From positions 372,001 to 436,000 of the forward strand of contig JASFAU010000013.1 in NCBI GenBank assembly GCA_039704465.1: a DNA stretch of 64,000 bases, written 5' to 3'. This document shows, in pieces, positions 20,839 to 30,527 of this stretch (its first letter is position 1; the number at the start of each line of letters is the position of its first letter). This DNA is from Plasmodiophora brassicae. Lineage: Eukaryota > Endomyxa > Phytomyxea > Plasmodiophorida > Plasmodiophoridae. The notes beneath the pieces are model-generated. The model saw only the letters and a list, made by a program, of their open reading frames with translations, searched no databases and was not told where the DNA came from. The position numbers and the translations under genes are program-made.

Positions 20839-20885
20839 TAAATGTTGACTCGTCTCCCTCCACGAACGCTAAGCAACAGCAAATT

Positions 20886-20942
20886 GGCTGCAAGATATGA
20901 GCGCAGATTACGAGGAGGAGGATGACGACTACTGTACTACTA
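20886..20942 (+). other. Fragment of HBS1 exon 2 fused to the 3' end of CCT copy 2
   Basis: Bases 20889-20942 (gagcgcagattacgagg ... actatgatgagg) match HBS1 8405-8446 (end of intron 1 plus exon 2 start) with small changes. The fragment abuts the CCT gene through cctcatcatagtag (reverse complement), a 14-mer present in both parents: the CCT 3' end at about 3461-3474 and, reverse-complemented, HBS1 at about 8434-8447. Confidence 0.8.
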
Positions 20943-21443
20943 TGATGAGGACTGTTCGGGCATCGTCGTTGTCTGCTGACTCTTGACCGACATGAAGCGC
21001 CCGTTGACGCGTGGGCGTTTCTTGGCGTAGACCTGGCGCCGCTCGTACTTGGTAGGGATGGAGTCGCCGTTCAGGATCTTGATCTTCTTCTTCTTCCATC
21101 GGATGACCTTGCAGCGCTTCTCGATGTCCTTGATGATGGTCCAGTTGAAATACAAATTCTCGGTCGGGTCGCGCTGCATCAACGAACCCCTCTTCCTTGG
21201 CGTGTCGACCGCAGTCAGCATCGGCTCCCCGAGAACAAGTTCGTTTGGTGTGGGTAGCGGCATGGGGTCTGACACGCCGTCGCCGTGCAGCAGGTACTGA
21301 TCGACGCCGTCGTGCCTGTCCGCCTGACCGCCATACTGGCCCACGCGCGATTCCAGGATCGCCTGGACGTCGGGGTCTGCCGCAAAGAACGACGGGTCAT
21401 CGAAGAATGGGTTATAGTCGGGGTCGGCCTGGAGCGGCAGCAT
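20940..21443 (-). CDS. CCT-motif protein, copy 2 (inverted)
   Basis: This is a near-identical paralogue of the gene at 2966-3472, with an intact frame of about 167 aa and the same CCT motif (KYERRQVYAKKRPRVNGRF). The differences are few: FYDN to FFDD, LLHDD to LLHGD, SSMQRDPI to SLMQRDPT, and a shorter C-terminus ending TTMPEQSSS. The stop codon falls in the microhomology shared with the HBS1 fragment. Upstream, at about 21535, the gene's 5' flank joins head-on to a sequence that follows copy 1's upstream neighbour (cgcaaatacgtact...). In copy 1 that block and the gene point the same way; here they point in opposite ways. The open frame and conservative changes suggest that it may still be functional. 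Confidence 0.75.
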   Translation of the reverse strand: MLPLQADPDYNPFFDDPSFFAADPDVQAILESRVGQYGGQADRHDGVDQYLLHGDGVSDPMPLPTPNELVLGEPMLTAVDTPRKRGSLMQRDPTENLYFNWTIIKDIEKRCKVIRWKKKKIKILNGDSIPTKYERRQVYAKKRPRVNGRFMSVKSQQTTTMPEQSSS

Positions 21444-21624
21444 CCCTCTCCTCACGCTCGATTGCGTTGCGATCGCAACCACTACTGGGAATAAGGCGCT
21501 AACGGGGTTCGGCCGAATATCTGACAAGTATCGGCCGTTTAGTATCGCAAATACGTACTGCGTGGACCGAGCCGCGCCGTCCCGAAGCAGTTTCTTGCGA
21601 ACGTGACCCTGCGACCGACCGTCC

Positions 21625-21823
21625 CGGCAGCTGCCCCTGCTGCCCGCGATATGTCATTACACTATCGTGCAGTCTCACGCACACACGCTCGTGCCCTGTT
21701 CGACGGTGTGGTCGCCACACCTACCCATCTGTGGCGACCACACCGTTGAACAGGGCACGAGCGTGTGCGCGTGAGACTGCACGATAGTGTAATGACATAT
21801 CGCGGGCAGCAGAGGCAGCTGCC
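21625..21823. repeat. Inverted repeat with about 94-bp arms (hairpin)
   Basis: The left arm (21625-21718) and right arm (21730-21823) are reverse complements with only a few mismatches around an 11-nt loop. The element sits between the CCT copy 2 flank and the diverged hAT start fragment. Confidence 0.9.
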
Positions 21824-22099
21824 GACATGTCCGACACCATATATCAAGTGGAGGAAGCTCGGACCAAAATGTTTGAAGGCTTCGTTCTTTTACGACAGAC
21901 GGCGACACATACAGGCGCACGACAATGGCTCCGGAACGGTAAAACAGGCTTGTAAACAAACACCCCTTCATTACAACATTATTCGATCAAGCAGAATTAC
22001 TTCGCCCGAACCGGCATCGCTGTCTGTCGACGCAGTCCGCGACATCGACACGGCCTCACGGAATCGGCGCACGGAGTCCGCGGGTCTGCCATACAACCA

Positions 22100-24146
22100 A
22101 TGGCGCTGTTGCATCTGAAGCCTTGCGCGTCGCATAAGGACGGCTGGGGGCCGGCCCTCTCGACGGATGGTATGCCGAGGCCGTGCACTGTTGCCGTGGT
22201 GCACACGCTGAATGCGCATGGATAGGCGAGTTGACGGTGCCGTTCGCGCTGTTCAGCAAGTCGGACAGGATCGGCAGGCCCGCGGATTTCCTGTCCACAC
22301 AGCAGTCGTCTCACGATGGCCGCCGTGACCGATATGGGGCCTCGTACGGCGGCGCATCGACCACTGCGCTGGCGTTTAACAAACAAGGTACGCCGACGAC
22401 GTTTCGGCCCTGTCGCGTTGTGATGAGAATGTTCCTCCCGAGTCTTCAATGACGAATATTTCCTAATCTTCTCTCTGAACACGTTTGACGATTGCTGGAT
22501 TGCACTGTTTGATTTGCTGTCTGCTTCGCGACGCTCTGACACTGTCACTACAGAGGACGAAACGTCCTTTTCGCTGGTCGACACGAAGCCCAAGCCGAAG
22601 TCCCGCTTCGGGATTCAGAGAATCGGTGGCAACCGTCCTCGTGGGGGACGTGGCGGTCGTGGTGGATCCTGGGGTGGCGGTCGTGGTGGAGCCTGGGGTG
22701 GCGGCCGGGGCGGCTACCATGGTTCTGGGGCTCAAGACGGACGTTCCGGCGGCGCGTCCGGTGCGGGTCAGGGCGGTCAGTCTGGCGCGCCTCAGCAGCA
22801 ACAGCAACGGAAGAAGCAGAAGGGCCGCTGGGAGCCTCGTCGCCGTTTCGGCCCTCGTGACTGGGACCGCGCGCCCAAAGTCAATCCGCCGTCGATCACC
22901 GTCCAGCCCGAATGGTCCGAGGTCGCTCAGCTTTCGATCGCTCAGCTCGAAAGCGCGACGCTGGCCTTCCTCGAGAAGACAAGCGGCGGGAAGCGCATGC
23001 GCGGGCGCGCTGACGATAGCAGCGAGGATGAGGAATCCCGTATGCGTCGTGAATCGCAGTCGGTCCAGACGCTGTACGAGTCGGGCGGGTTACGCCTGTA
23101 CGACAAGGTGGTCGATCGTATCACGACGCGAGCACCGGCCAAGCTTCGCGGCAGCACTGCCCGGTTCACTGGAATTCGCCCTGATGAGGACGTGTTCATG
23201 AAGCGACTTACGGCGGACAAGGCAGGAGACTACTACGCGACCGACACCGTTCTGTCGTTGCTGATGGCGGCTCCTCGGAGCGTCAACAGCTGGGACATTG
23301 TCGTTCGGAAGACCCCCGAAGGCGTCTTCCTTGATCGTCGTCCGTCCTCGTTGATCGGCTTCCAGACCGTGAACGAGACCGGGCAAGATCTCGTCGAGGA
23401 AGAACCTCCTGCGGATTCCATCAACCACGCCACCCAGCTGATGCATGAGGCCACCGGCGTCCAACGCGACTTCATTGCCCAGGTCGTCAAAGATGAAATC
23501 GCGCTGACGTTCCCTGATGCTCGCCCGGCGACGGTGACCGGTGTGCCGCCGTCGGCGTACCGGTACCGACGGTTCCAGCTGGGCGACAACAAGCGCGTCG
23601 TTGTTCGTTCCGAGATCCAGGCCGCCGTCGAGAAGAAATCCTCCGATACGGATCGTGACATGCTGCTGCTTGCCGTCCGCTCCGTTCTGGAGTTCGATGC
23701 CAAGACCGGTACGGGCGTGGCCGACTGGCGCCAGAAGCTCGACGTGCAACGCGGCTACATCATCGCCACCGAGTTCCGCAACAACGCCTGCAAGATGACG
23801 CGTTGGATTGGACAGGTACGGTCGTAGTGAGGGCTCCTCGCCGAACGTTGCTAACCGTGTTCCGTGCCAGACGTTGCTGTCCGGTGTGGATGAGGTCCGC
23901 ATGGGGTTCGTGAGCAGGATCGCGCCCGCCGACCCCAAGCAGCACACGATTCTCGGCGTCCAGCGCTTCAAGCCGCTGGAGTTCGCCCACCAGGTCGGCG
24001 TCAAGCCGACGTACCTCTGGGGCTCGCTCCACATGTTCCTGGCGACGATCGAGTCCCTGGACTGCGGCACGTACGTGATCCTGCGCGATCCCAACGAACC
24101 GACCGTCCGGTTCTACAGCGTCCCGGAAGGCACGCCTCTCGAGTGA
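22100..24146 (+). CDS. EIF3D: Eukaryotic translation initiation factor 3 subunit D
   Basis: eIF3d is a peripheral eIF3 subunit that can bind the mRNA cap. Four exons (22100-22169, 22226-22387, 22554-23815, 23871-24146) give a complete protein starting MALLHLKPCASHKDGWGPAL, the expected eIF3d N-terminus (GWGP). Further blocks are PFALFSKSDRIGRPADF, EDETSFSLVDT, an RGG/GGRGG-rich insert, YDKVVDRITTRAPAKLR, YATDTVLSLLMAAPRSVNSW, DIVV, AYRYRRFQLGD, WRQKLDVQRGYIIATEFRNN and FYSVPEGTP. The second intron is 166 nt, about three times the local norm. The GGRGG insert near residues 90-140 is longer than in animal eIF3d and may bind RNA. No other oddity. Confidence 0.96.
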
Positions 24147-24203
24147 ACACCATGCCTCCATCCGCTCTCATACAACTCGTCAGCTTTCACAATAATAGTT
24201 GTT

Positions 24204-24695
24204 TCATTGGCCGCCATGGTAGAAATCCTTACGCCGCTTTGTCGCTATGCGTTTGCTGTGTCTCGTGGCCGACGACGACGGCTGTGGCCCCCCGTCACTG
24301 CTACTGCTGCCGGGCGATGTCGGCTGTGGCCCACCGTCACTGCTACAGCTGCCGTGCGAATCGTCCCCGCTTTCGCTGTCGCTCTCCCCGAAGACCCGTT
24401 TCTTGTGGAATATGCAGCACTCTGCCAGACGTCCTTGTGAGCAGACGTACAACAATGGCCGCCCACCACCCTTACTCTTCGACTTCTTCTTGTCCAGGTG
24501 CTCATTGTCGACGGTCTCGGCCGTGAACTGGACCGACCTCGACGGGGACGTGCGTCGTCGCGGTCGCGCCCCCCGCCGCAGGTGCAGCGGCACGATCGCA
24601 TTGGGCGGCACCGCCAGCGCGACCGGGTCAACGGCGTCGGCCGGCGACTGCGACTCGACCACCGTCGACGCCGTCCCTGTCGACGACGACGCCAT
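24204..24695 (-). CDS. Protein phosphatase 1 inhibitor-3 (PPP1R11/Ypi1)
   Basis: Small intrinsically disordered regulator of nuclear PP1. The core VQFTAETVDNEHLDKKKSK|R, then CCIFHKKRVFGESDSESGD, is diagnostic for the family: it combines the [RK]VxF-like VQF docking motif, the 'TVDNEH..KKKSK' block and 'CCI.HK.R.FGES'. One 42-nt intron (24434-24475) interrupts it; the intron lacks a stop, so the unspliced frame also reads through. The C-terminus has an S/G/P-rich repeat (SSDGGPQP twice) and a basic end. I start at MASSSTG (24695); an in-frame ATG at 24815 would add 40 residues without family similarity. The gene is divergent from the phosphodiesterase gene. Confidence 0.85.
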   Translation of the reverse strand: MASSSTGTASTVVESQSPADAVDPVALAVPPNAIVPLHLRRGARPRRRTSPSRSVQFTAETVDNEHLDKKKSKSKGGGRPLLYVCSQGRLAECCIFHKKRVFGESDSESGDDSHGSCSSDGGPQPTSPGSSSSDGGPQPSSSATRHSKRIATKRRKDFYHGGQ

Positions 24696-25170
24696 CACGC
24701 GGCACGGACTGCGACGCGCGTTGACTGCACGTCCCCGCACTGCACTGACGTTCGACCATCGCCACCCCGTTACCCGCACAATGCAACAGTCTCGCGAACG
24801 ACGACTAGACGACATCTTCGACGCTGACTGATATGGTATGTAGTGTCGTATGCTGCTCCTCGCGGACACTGAGGTGCCAGACGGGTGTGCCCAGTCCCCA
24901 GTCCGCACTGGCGAGTCTCGGCGGCCCGCCTGGCCTACCGGGTCCCCGCGCACAGATGCGAAAACGCAGTTCCGCACTTATCATGAGAGGCTAAACGAAT
25001 AGTAGACGGCTGACTGGGTACCGATGCTTCGTGGGCCAACTATTACGTGGGTCGATCGTAGCGTACGCGCATGGAGCACCCACCCGGGGGGTCGGCGCTA
25101 ATCTAACGTCTATGTGTGTCGGAGGCGCTCCACGGTGCCCTTTGCGGCTCTGAAGGCGTCGCGGCCGTCC
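24696..25170. other. Divergent promoter region between PP1 inhibitor-3 and phosphodiesterase
   Basis: About 475 bases separate the two start codons. No clear TATA box or repeat is visible, and frames on either strand are not convincing. Confidence 0.4.
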
Positions 25171-27688
25171 ATGGGGACCTGTTTCTCGAAGCCAGCCGCC
25201 GCTAGAGGGGAGCCGGACGCGGCGTTGCAGCGCGATACCGCTTGTGATCCCGTCCCCGCGGATCTGGGCCAGATAGAGGCCGTCATCCCGATCGCGTGGC
25301 GCCCGAGTGGATGCCCGAAGGTCGCGCCGGCGACGACGATCGACATCGATGTGAATTGCAAGGCGGACGACGAGTTCGCCGAGACGAAGGCGTACGATTC
25401 GCCATGCGCGAAGGACGCCAAGCAGTCCAGCGGACGGCGGCGATCGTTGAAGGAGACCCTGTTCCCAGCGCTGGCACAGCCTGCAGGTAGTACGACGCAG
25501 CGTCGAAGCGGCCCACCCGTCTGGCAACCTGTTGCTGATCCTCGTTGGGCACAGTGGACCCGCAGGAGATGCAGGTGCTGCGCGAGAAGCTCGAGCAGGC
25601 CGAATGGACGCTGCTGGACATGAAAACGCTGACGTCCACCGACGCCTACCAGCTGATGTCGTCCATCATGAAGGTCGTCGACGAGTACGAGGAAGCCCAA
25701 ACGGAGTATGCGGCCAACAGGTATGATCCCATCGGCCAGAGGGGAGCGGAACGCCCCACCCCCCATGCTGACGCCGTTCTGGCCGGTGCAGGACAACGGG
25801 TGACGATCGGGAGTCGCAGTCGACCGATTACGCGGCCTGTGCCCAACGCGTTCTGCAGCTGGTCATGCGGTTCAGGCAGCAGGGCCTCGTGATCCACAAC
25901 GACGTCAACGACGAGGTCATCGAGGAGAGCGGGCTGGACACCCAGGCGAAACGCTGGCTGACGAACGAGTTCACGCGGTCGTCGATCATCAGGCCGACCA
26001 GGTTCTCGTTCTCGCTGACCAACCAACCGCGACAACCGCTGCCGAGCACGCCGGAGGCGAAGGCGAACAGCGATTCCGGCATCCCGACCCCGAATCGTCT
26101 GTCGATCCCGGGCATCTCCGACGAGAGCATTCTGGGCGGCCTCGACAGCGAGAACTTTGACGTGTTCGCCTACTCCCTGGAGAACCTGGACATGGTGGCG
26201 TTCGCCATTTTCCATTCCGCCGGCGTCATGCAGCAGTATTCGGTACGAAACCGGACGAACGGGCGCGCCCGCCTCCTGCCCGGAACGCTCAATGTCGTCG
26301 TCGCCAGGTTACGTCCGACATGACGCTCAGCCTGATACGGCGCATCTCGAAGGCGTACATCAACACGAACCCGTTCCACAACTTCTACCATGGGGTCGAC
26401 GTACTGCAGACGTGCTACTTCATGTACAAACGGTCGGGTCTCGACGCCATCTCGGCAGGGTGGCAGAAGCTCGGGTTCCTGGTGGCCGCCCTGGCCCATG
26501 ACATAGGGCACCCGGGAACGAACAACCTGTTCCAGGTGACGTGTTGCCGGGTATCGCCTGCCCTGACCCGGGCGTCACTGAACGCTGTGGCGTTGCAGGT
26601 CAATACTGGCAGCAAACTAGCGCTGCTGTACAACGACCAGAGCGTGCTGGAGAACCACCATGCCGCCACGCTGTACTCGATACTCACCGAGCCCGAGTAC
26701 AACATCCTGGCGGAGATGAAGTCGCCCATCAAGTCGGAGGTCCGCTCCGTCATCCTGTCCTGCATCATGGCGACCGACATGAAGTTCCACTTCGAACTGG
26801 TCGCGAAGGGCGACATGGTCTTCGAGAAGATCAAGGTCAGTATCACTGCTCGCAGCGGCCGCGCCCGCCGCCTCGTCTCTCCGGATGTCTGACTGCCTGG
26901 CGAAGATGTACAAGAAGCACGCGTCTGACTCCCGACCGAACCTGTCGTCGACGTTCGACGAGGCCCGAAAGAAAGAAGTCAAACTGGCGCTGAACATCAT
27001 GATGGTCTGGTCCCGTTTGTGTGGCTCTTGTTTCCGCACGACGCGCGTCTGACCCGGGGCTATGCGACAGCACTGCGCCGACATCAACAACGTCTGCAAG
27101 GAGTGGCCACAGGCGAAACGCTGGTCCGATCTGTGCATCGCCGAGTTCTGGAACCAGGGCGACCTCGAGCGGCAGATGCACCTGCCCGTCTCGCCCTACA
27201 TGGACCGGCGGCGTGACTCGCAGGCCGAGATGTCCCTGAACTTCATCGACTTCATCGCCGCCCCGCTGATAGCCTGCATCGCCGACGCGTTCGAGAACAT
27301 GGACTTCATGGTGCGGAACATGCTATCGGTTCGCGAGAACTGGTCCAGGATCCGGATCGCCGAGGTGAAGAAGCTGCCGTCGTCCGTCGAGAGCGAACGA
27401 CAGCTCGACCTGATCCACTCCCGGGACGAGGAGTTCGACCGCAACTTCGTCGCCCGCGTCATGCACAAGCGCAGCAGCGTGACGAAGACGGTCGCCATGC
27501 TCCAGGTACGCAGCCAGTTCGCCAGGAGGAACAGCCTGATGCTGGCGCGCGACCTGGAGCTGTTGACCGAGAAGAAGGGGAACAGCAGCGGCAGCAAGTC
27601 GGATCACGAGTTCCGGCGGTCGTCGTCCGCCGAGGACCTGATCAATCGTCAGGCGCCGTCGGGGCGTCGACGCACCGAAGTCGCCTGA
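25171..27688 (+). CDS. Class I 3',5'-cyclic nucleotide phosphodiesterase, probably N-myristoylated
   Basis: Hydrolyses cAMP and/or cGMP. Seven exons (25171-25486, 25555-25720, 25792-26242, 26308-26535, 26599-26835, 26906-27004, 27071-27688) join in frame. The catalytic domain shows NPFHNFYHGVDVLQTCYFMY, the metal-binding HDIGHPGTNN signature, EYNILAEMKSP, SCIMATDMKFHFE, HCADINNVCKEW and the C-terminal FIDFIAAPLIACIADAFENM. All metal-ligand His/Asp residues are visible. The N-terminus MGTCFSK fits an N-myristoylation site with an adjacent Cys for palmitoylation, so a membrane-bound enzyme is likely (inference). A coiled segment (QEMQVLREKLEQAEWTLLDM) precedes the domain. I see no GAF or PAS domain. 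Substrate preference cannot be read with certainty. Confidence 0.93.
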
Positions 27689-27794
27689 CGTCACTGCACT
27701 ATACAGAAGGCGACAATGCCGCTCCAATGGACAGGAACCCTGTAACACAAGAGAGACCATTGTAGTGTCGACTGTTCCTGGGCAGGCGGCGCGT

Positions 27795-28818
27795 CTAGTC
27801 GTTGCACACAGACACGTATTCGTATTCGTCGGCGTCGCGGTTGTCGTCGACGTCAATCCATTGACGGCGGCCGGCCAGACCGTCGGGCTTCCGCTCGCTG
27901 TCGTCGTCACTCGACGACGCGCACGTTGTCGCCGGTGCATCGCCCCTGTAGCCTGGACGATCGTCCCCGCGTACGCGGCCATCGTCGCCGACGCTGCTGA
28001 CGCTCGGGGCGTCGTCGTCGTCGTCGTCGCCGAAGTCCACGTCATCGTCGGCGCATTCGGCACACCGACACCAGAACGGGTCGCCGGCGTTGATCGCGGC
28101 CCCGGCACCACCACCACGACCCGCTCCGTCACCCTGTCCAATCCACGGCCCGTGTCAACCGGTGTGGGGCTGGTGTACGAAGGGACGGCGAAGGTGAAAC
28201 GCGGCGTACCTTAGGGTCGGCCTGGACGGCGGTGGCCGGCTCGGCGACGCCGTTGCGTGCAAAGTCGCCGACGATGCGCGCGATGCAGAGGGCAACGGTG
28301 GCGCAGAACAGGTACTGCAGGGCGAGCTGGTGCCAGTTCAGGTGCGGCTCCACGCCAACGTTCAGGTGGACGACCCAGGCGTCCTCGCTGACCATCATGC
28401 CGATTTCCTTGCCGACCGGGCGAATGACAAGGCAGACGCCGCCGTCGGTCCAGCCAGGCGTCTCGATGACCTTGGTCGCCTGCGACGACACCTCGAACGT
28501 GACCGCGGGGGTTGGCACGCTGTCCTGCAGGGGGACCTCGTGCGCGCCACCCACCTTGTTGCACCATTGCGAATGCACCAGGTTCGCAGACACGACCGGG
28601 CTCAGGCCAACGTCGCTCTGAACGCCTGCGATCTCAACGGTGATCGTCAACGACTGGATCGGCCTGCGAAACGGCGCGCTCGGCGTGATCGGGATCACCA
28701 TCTGGTGCCGGGGGCGTATCTGGACGGCGGCCAGCAATCTGGCCGCCTGCGGAACCATCGCAAGGACGTGTACGGCCAGAAGGGCAACCGCAACGACCCA
28801 CGTCTTTGTCGTGCCCAT
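27795..28818 (-). CDS. Membrane protein with acidic C-terminal tail, family not recognised
   Basis: Two exons on the minus strand (28210-28818, then 27795-28133; intron 76 nt). The start MGTTKTWVVAVALLAVHVLA looks like a signal anchor. A lumenal-type domain follows (LNWHQLALQYLFCATVALCI ends it with a second hydrophobic segment), then a Gly-rich linker, a Cys segment FWCRCAECADDD, a run of Asp (DFGDDDDDDAPS) and EYEYVSVCND at the end. The topology suggests N- and C-termini on one side with about 170 residues across the membrane. Function unknown. The gene is convergent with the phosphodiesterase gene; stops are 107 bases apart. Confidence 0.65.
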
Positions 28819-29083
28819 GGTCTTGGGCGAACGCGCCACCAGCCCGGATGAATGCCAGCGACGCGTCGGAGGCACACGGACCGGGGCAGGTCCCTCCTGT
28901 TCGACCGAACGCCCCAGAGGAATGTGGCGGCACCGGGACGCATCGTCATCCGGGTTTCCAACGGGGCCGCCGACCCGTGCCGTTAGCCAATGAATGTGCC
29001 ACTGTGATTGTATTGGGGTAGGATGGTGCTGGGTCGCAGAGCTGCGCTGGGTTCGATTAAGGACCAGGTGGCCCAGAGACAGA

Positions 29084-29967
<884 letters not shown>

Positions 29968-30513
29968 CTACGCGCGCGTATAGTTTAGGGAGTGTGCTCC
30001 AATGTTTACGCCTGCGCGCGCCTGTCGGCGGTGTCGTTCGACGATAGGCGATCGAGCTGTTGCGCAAGTAGGACGGCCAGCTTCTGGAGCGACGGGTTCT
30101 CGGCGATCACGGGAATGAATTGTCGAAGCAGGTCCCGTTTGCTGACGCGGCCAGCCTGTAGATCGTTCCGGGTTAGGACGCGTGCTGTTCGGCGAGTCGG
30201 CATAGGGGAACGTACGGCGGCATGCGATTGCCATGGGGGCGGCGCAGACCCGGCTGTCGGCAACGGGCCCAGCAGTCGAAAGCAGAACTCGCCGAGCCGT
30301 GTCTGGTAATGGGGATGCGCGGCGCTGGCGCGCTTCACGAGACCTGTTGACGCGATCACTCAGACGAGTTTCGTGGGACGAATCGGAAGGCATACATCTG
30401 CACAGGGTGAGCGCCCAGAACCTGTACTCCTCTGATGACCCGGTCACGTCCGCAGTTGCAAGCTGGTGTTCGGCGTGTGCCAGCGTTATGAGCGCCCGGT
30501 CGTCGACGCTCAT
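29968..30513 (-). CDS. Small hypothetical protein with introns
   Basis: The minus strand starts MSVDDRALITLAHAEHQLAT. A typical intron (gtacgttcccc ... ctacag, about 60 nt with cctaac branch site) precedes a last exon AGRVSKRDLLRQFIPVIAEN, PSLQKLAVLLAQQLDRLSSN that ends at about 30006. Another intron near 30300-30350 is needed; the version ending ccattaccag keeps frame into TRLGEFCFRLLGPLPTAG. The product would be a helical protein of about 135 aa. I do not recognise it. The 3' boundary depends on splicing (stop at about 30006 in the preferred frame). Confidence 0.45.
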   Translation of the reverse strand: MSVDDRALITLAHAEHQLATADVTGSSEEYRFWALTLCRCMPSDSSHETRLSDRVNRSREARQRRASPLPDTARRVLLSTAGPVADSRVCAAPMAIACRRTFPYADSPNSTRPNPERSTGWPRQQTGPASTIHSRDRREPVAPEAGRPTCATARSPIVERHRRQARAGVNIGAHSLNYTRA

Positions 30514-30527
30514 GTAAGCCAGCGGGG

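Larger units (their letters stand above)
20840..21900 (-). mobile_element. Remnants of the inverted hAT copy B, interrupted by other sequences
   Basis: Bases 20841-20886 are the reverse complement of hAT copy A around 14330-14378, and 15360-15415 of about 14380-14440; the CACTA element separates them. At about 21845-21895 a diverged minus-strand copy of the hAT start region appears (gaagccttcaaacatttt, compare 12680-12700). Between these pieces lie an HBS1 fragment, the second CCT gene and a hairpin. Copy B is therefore a shattered, inverted duplicate of copy A. Confidence 0.6.

Noticed and set aside
25646..26215. Long minus-strand frame antisense to the phosphodiesterase
   Set aside because: It is a shadow of high third-position GC in the real gene; no family similarity.
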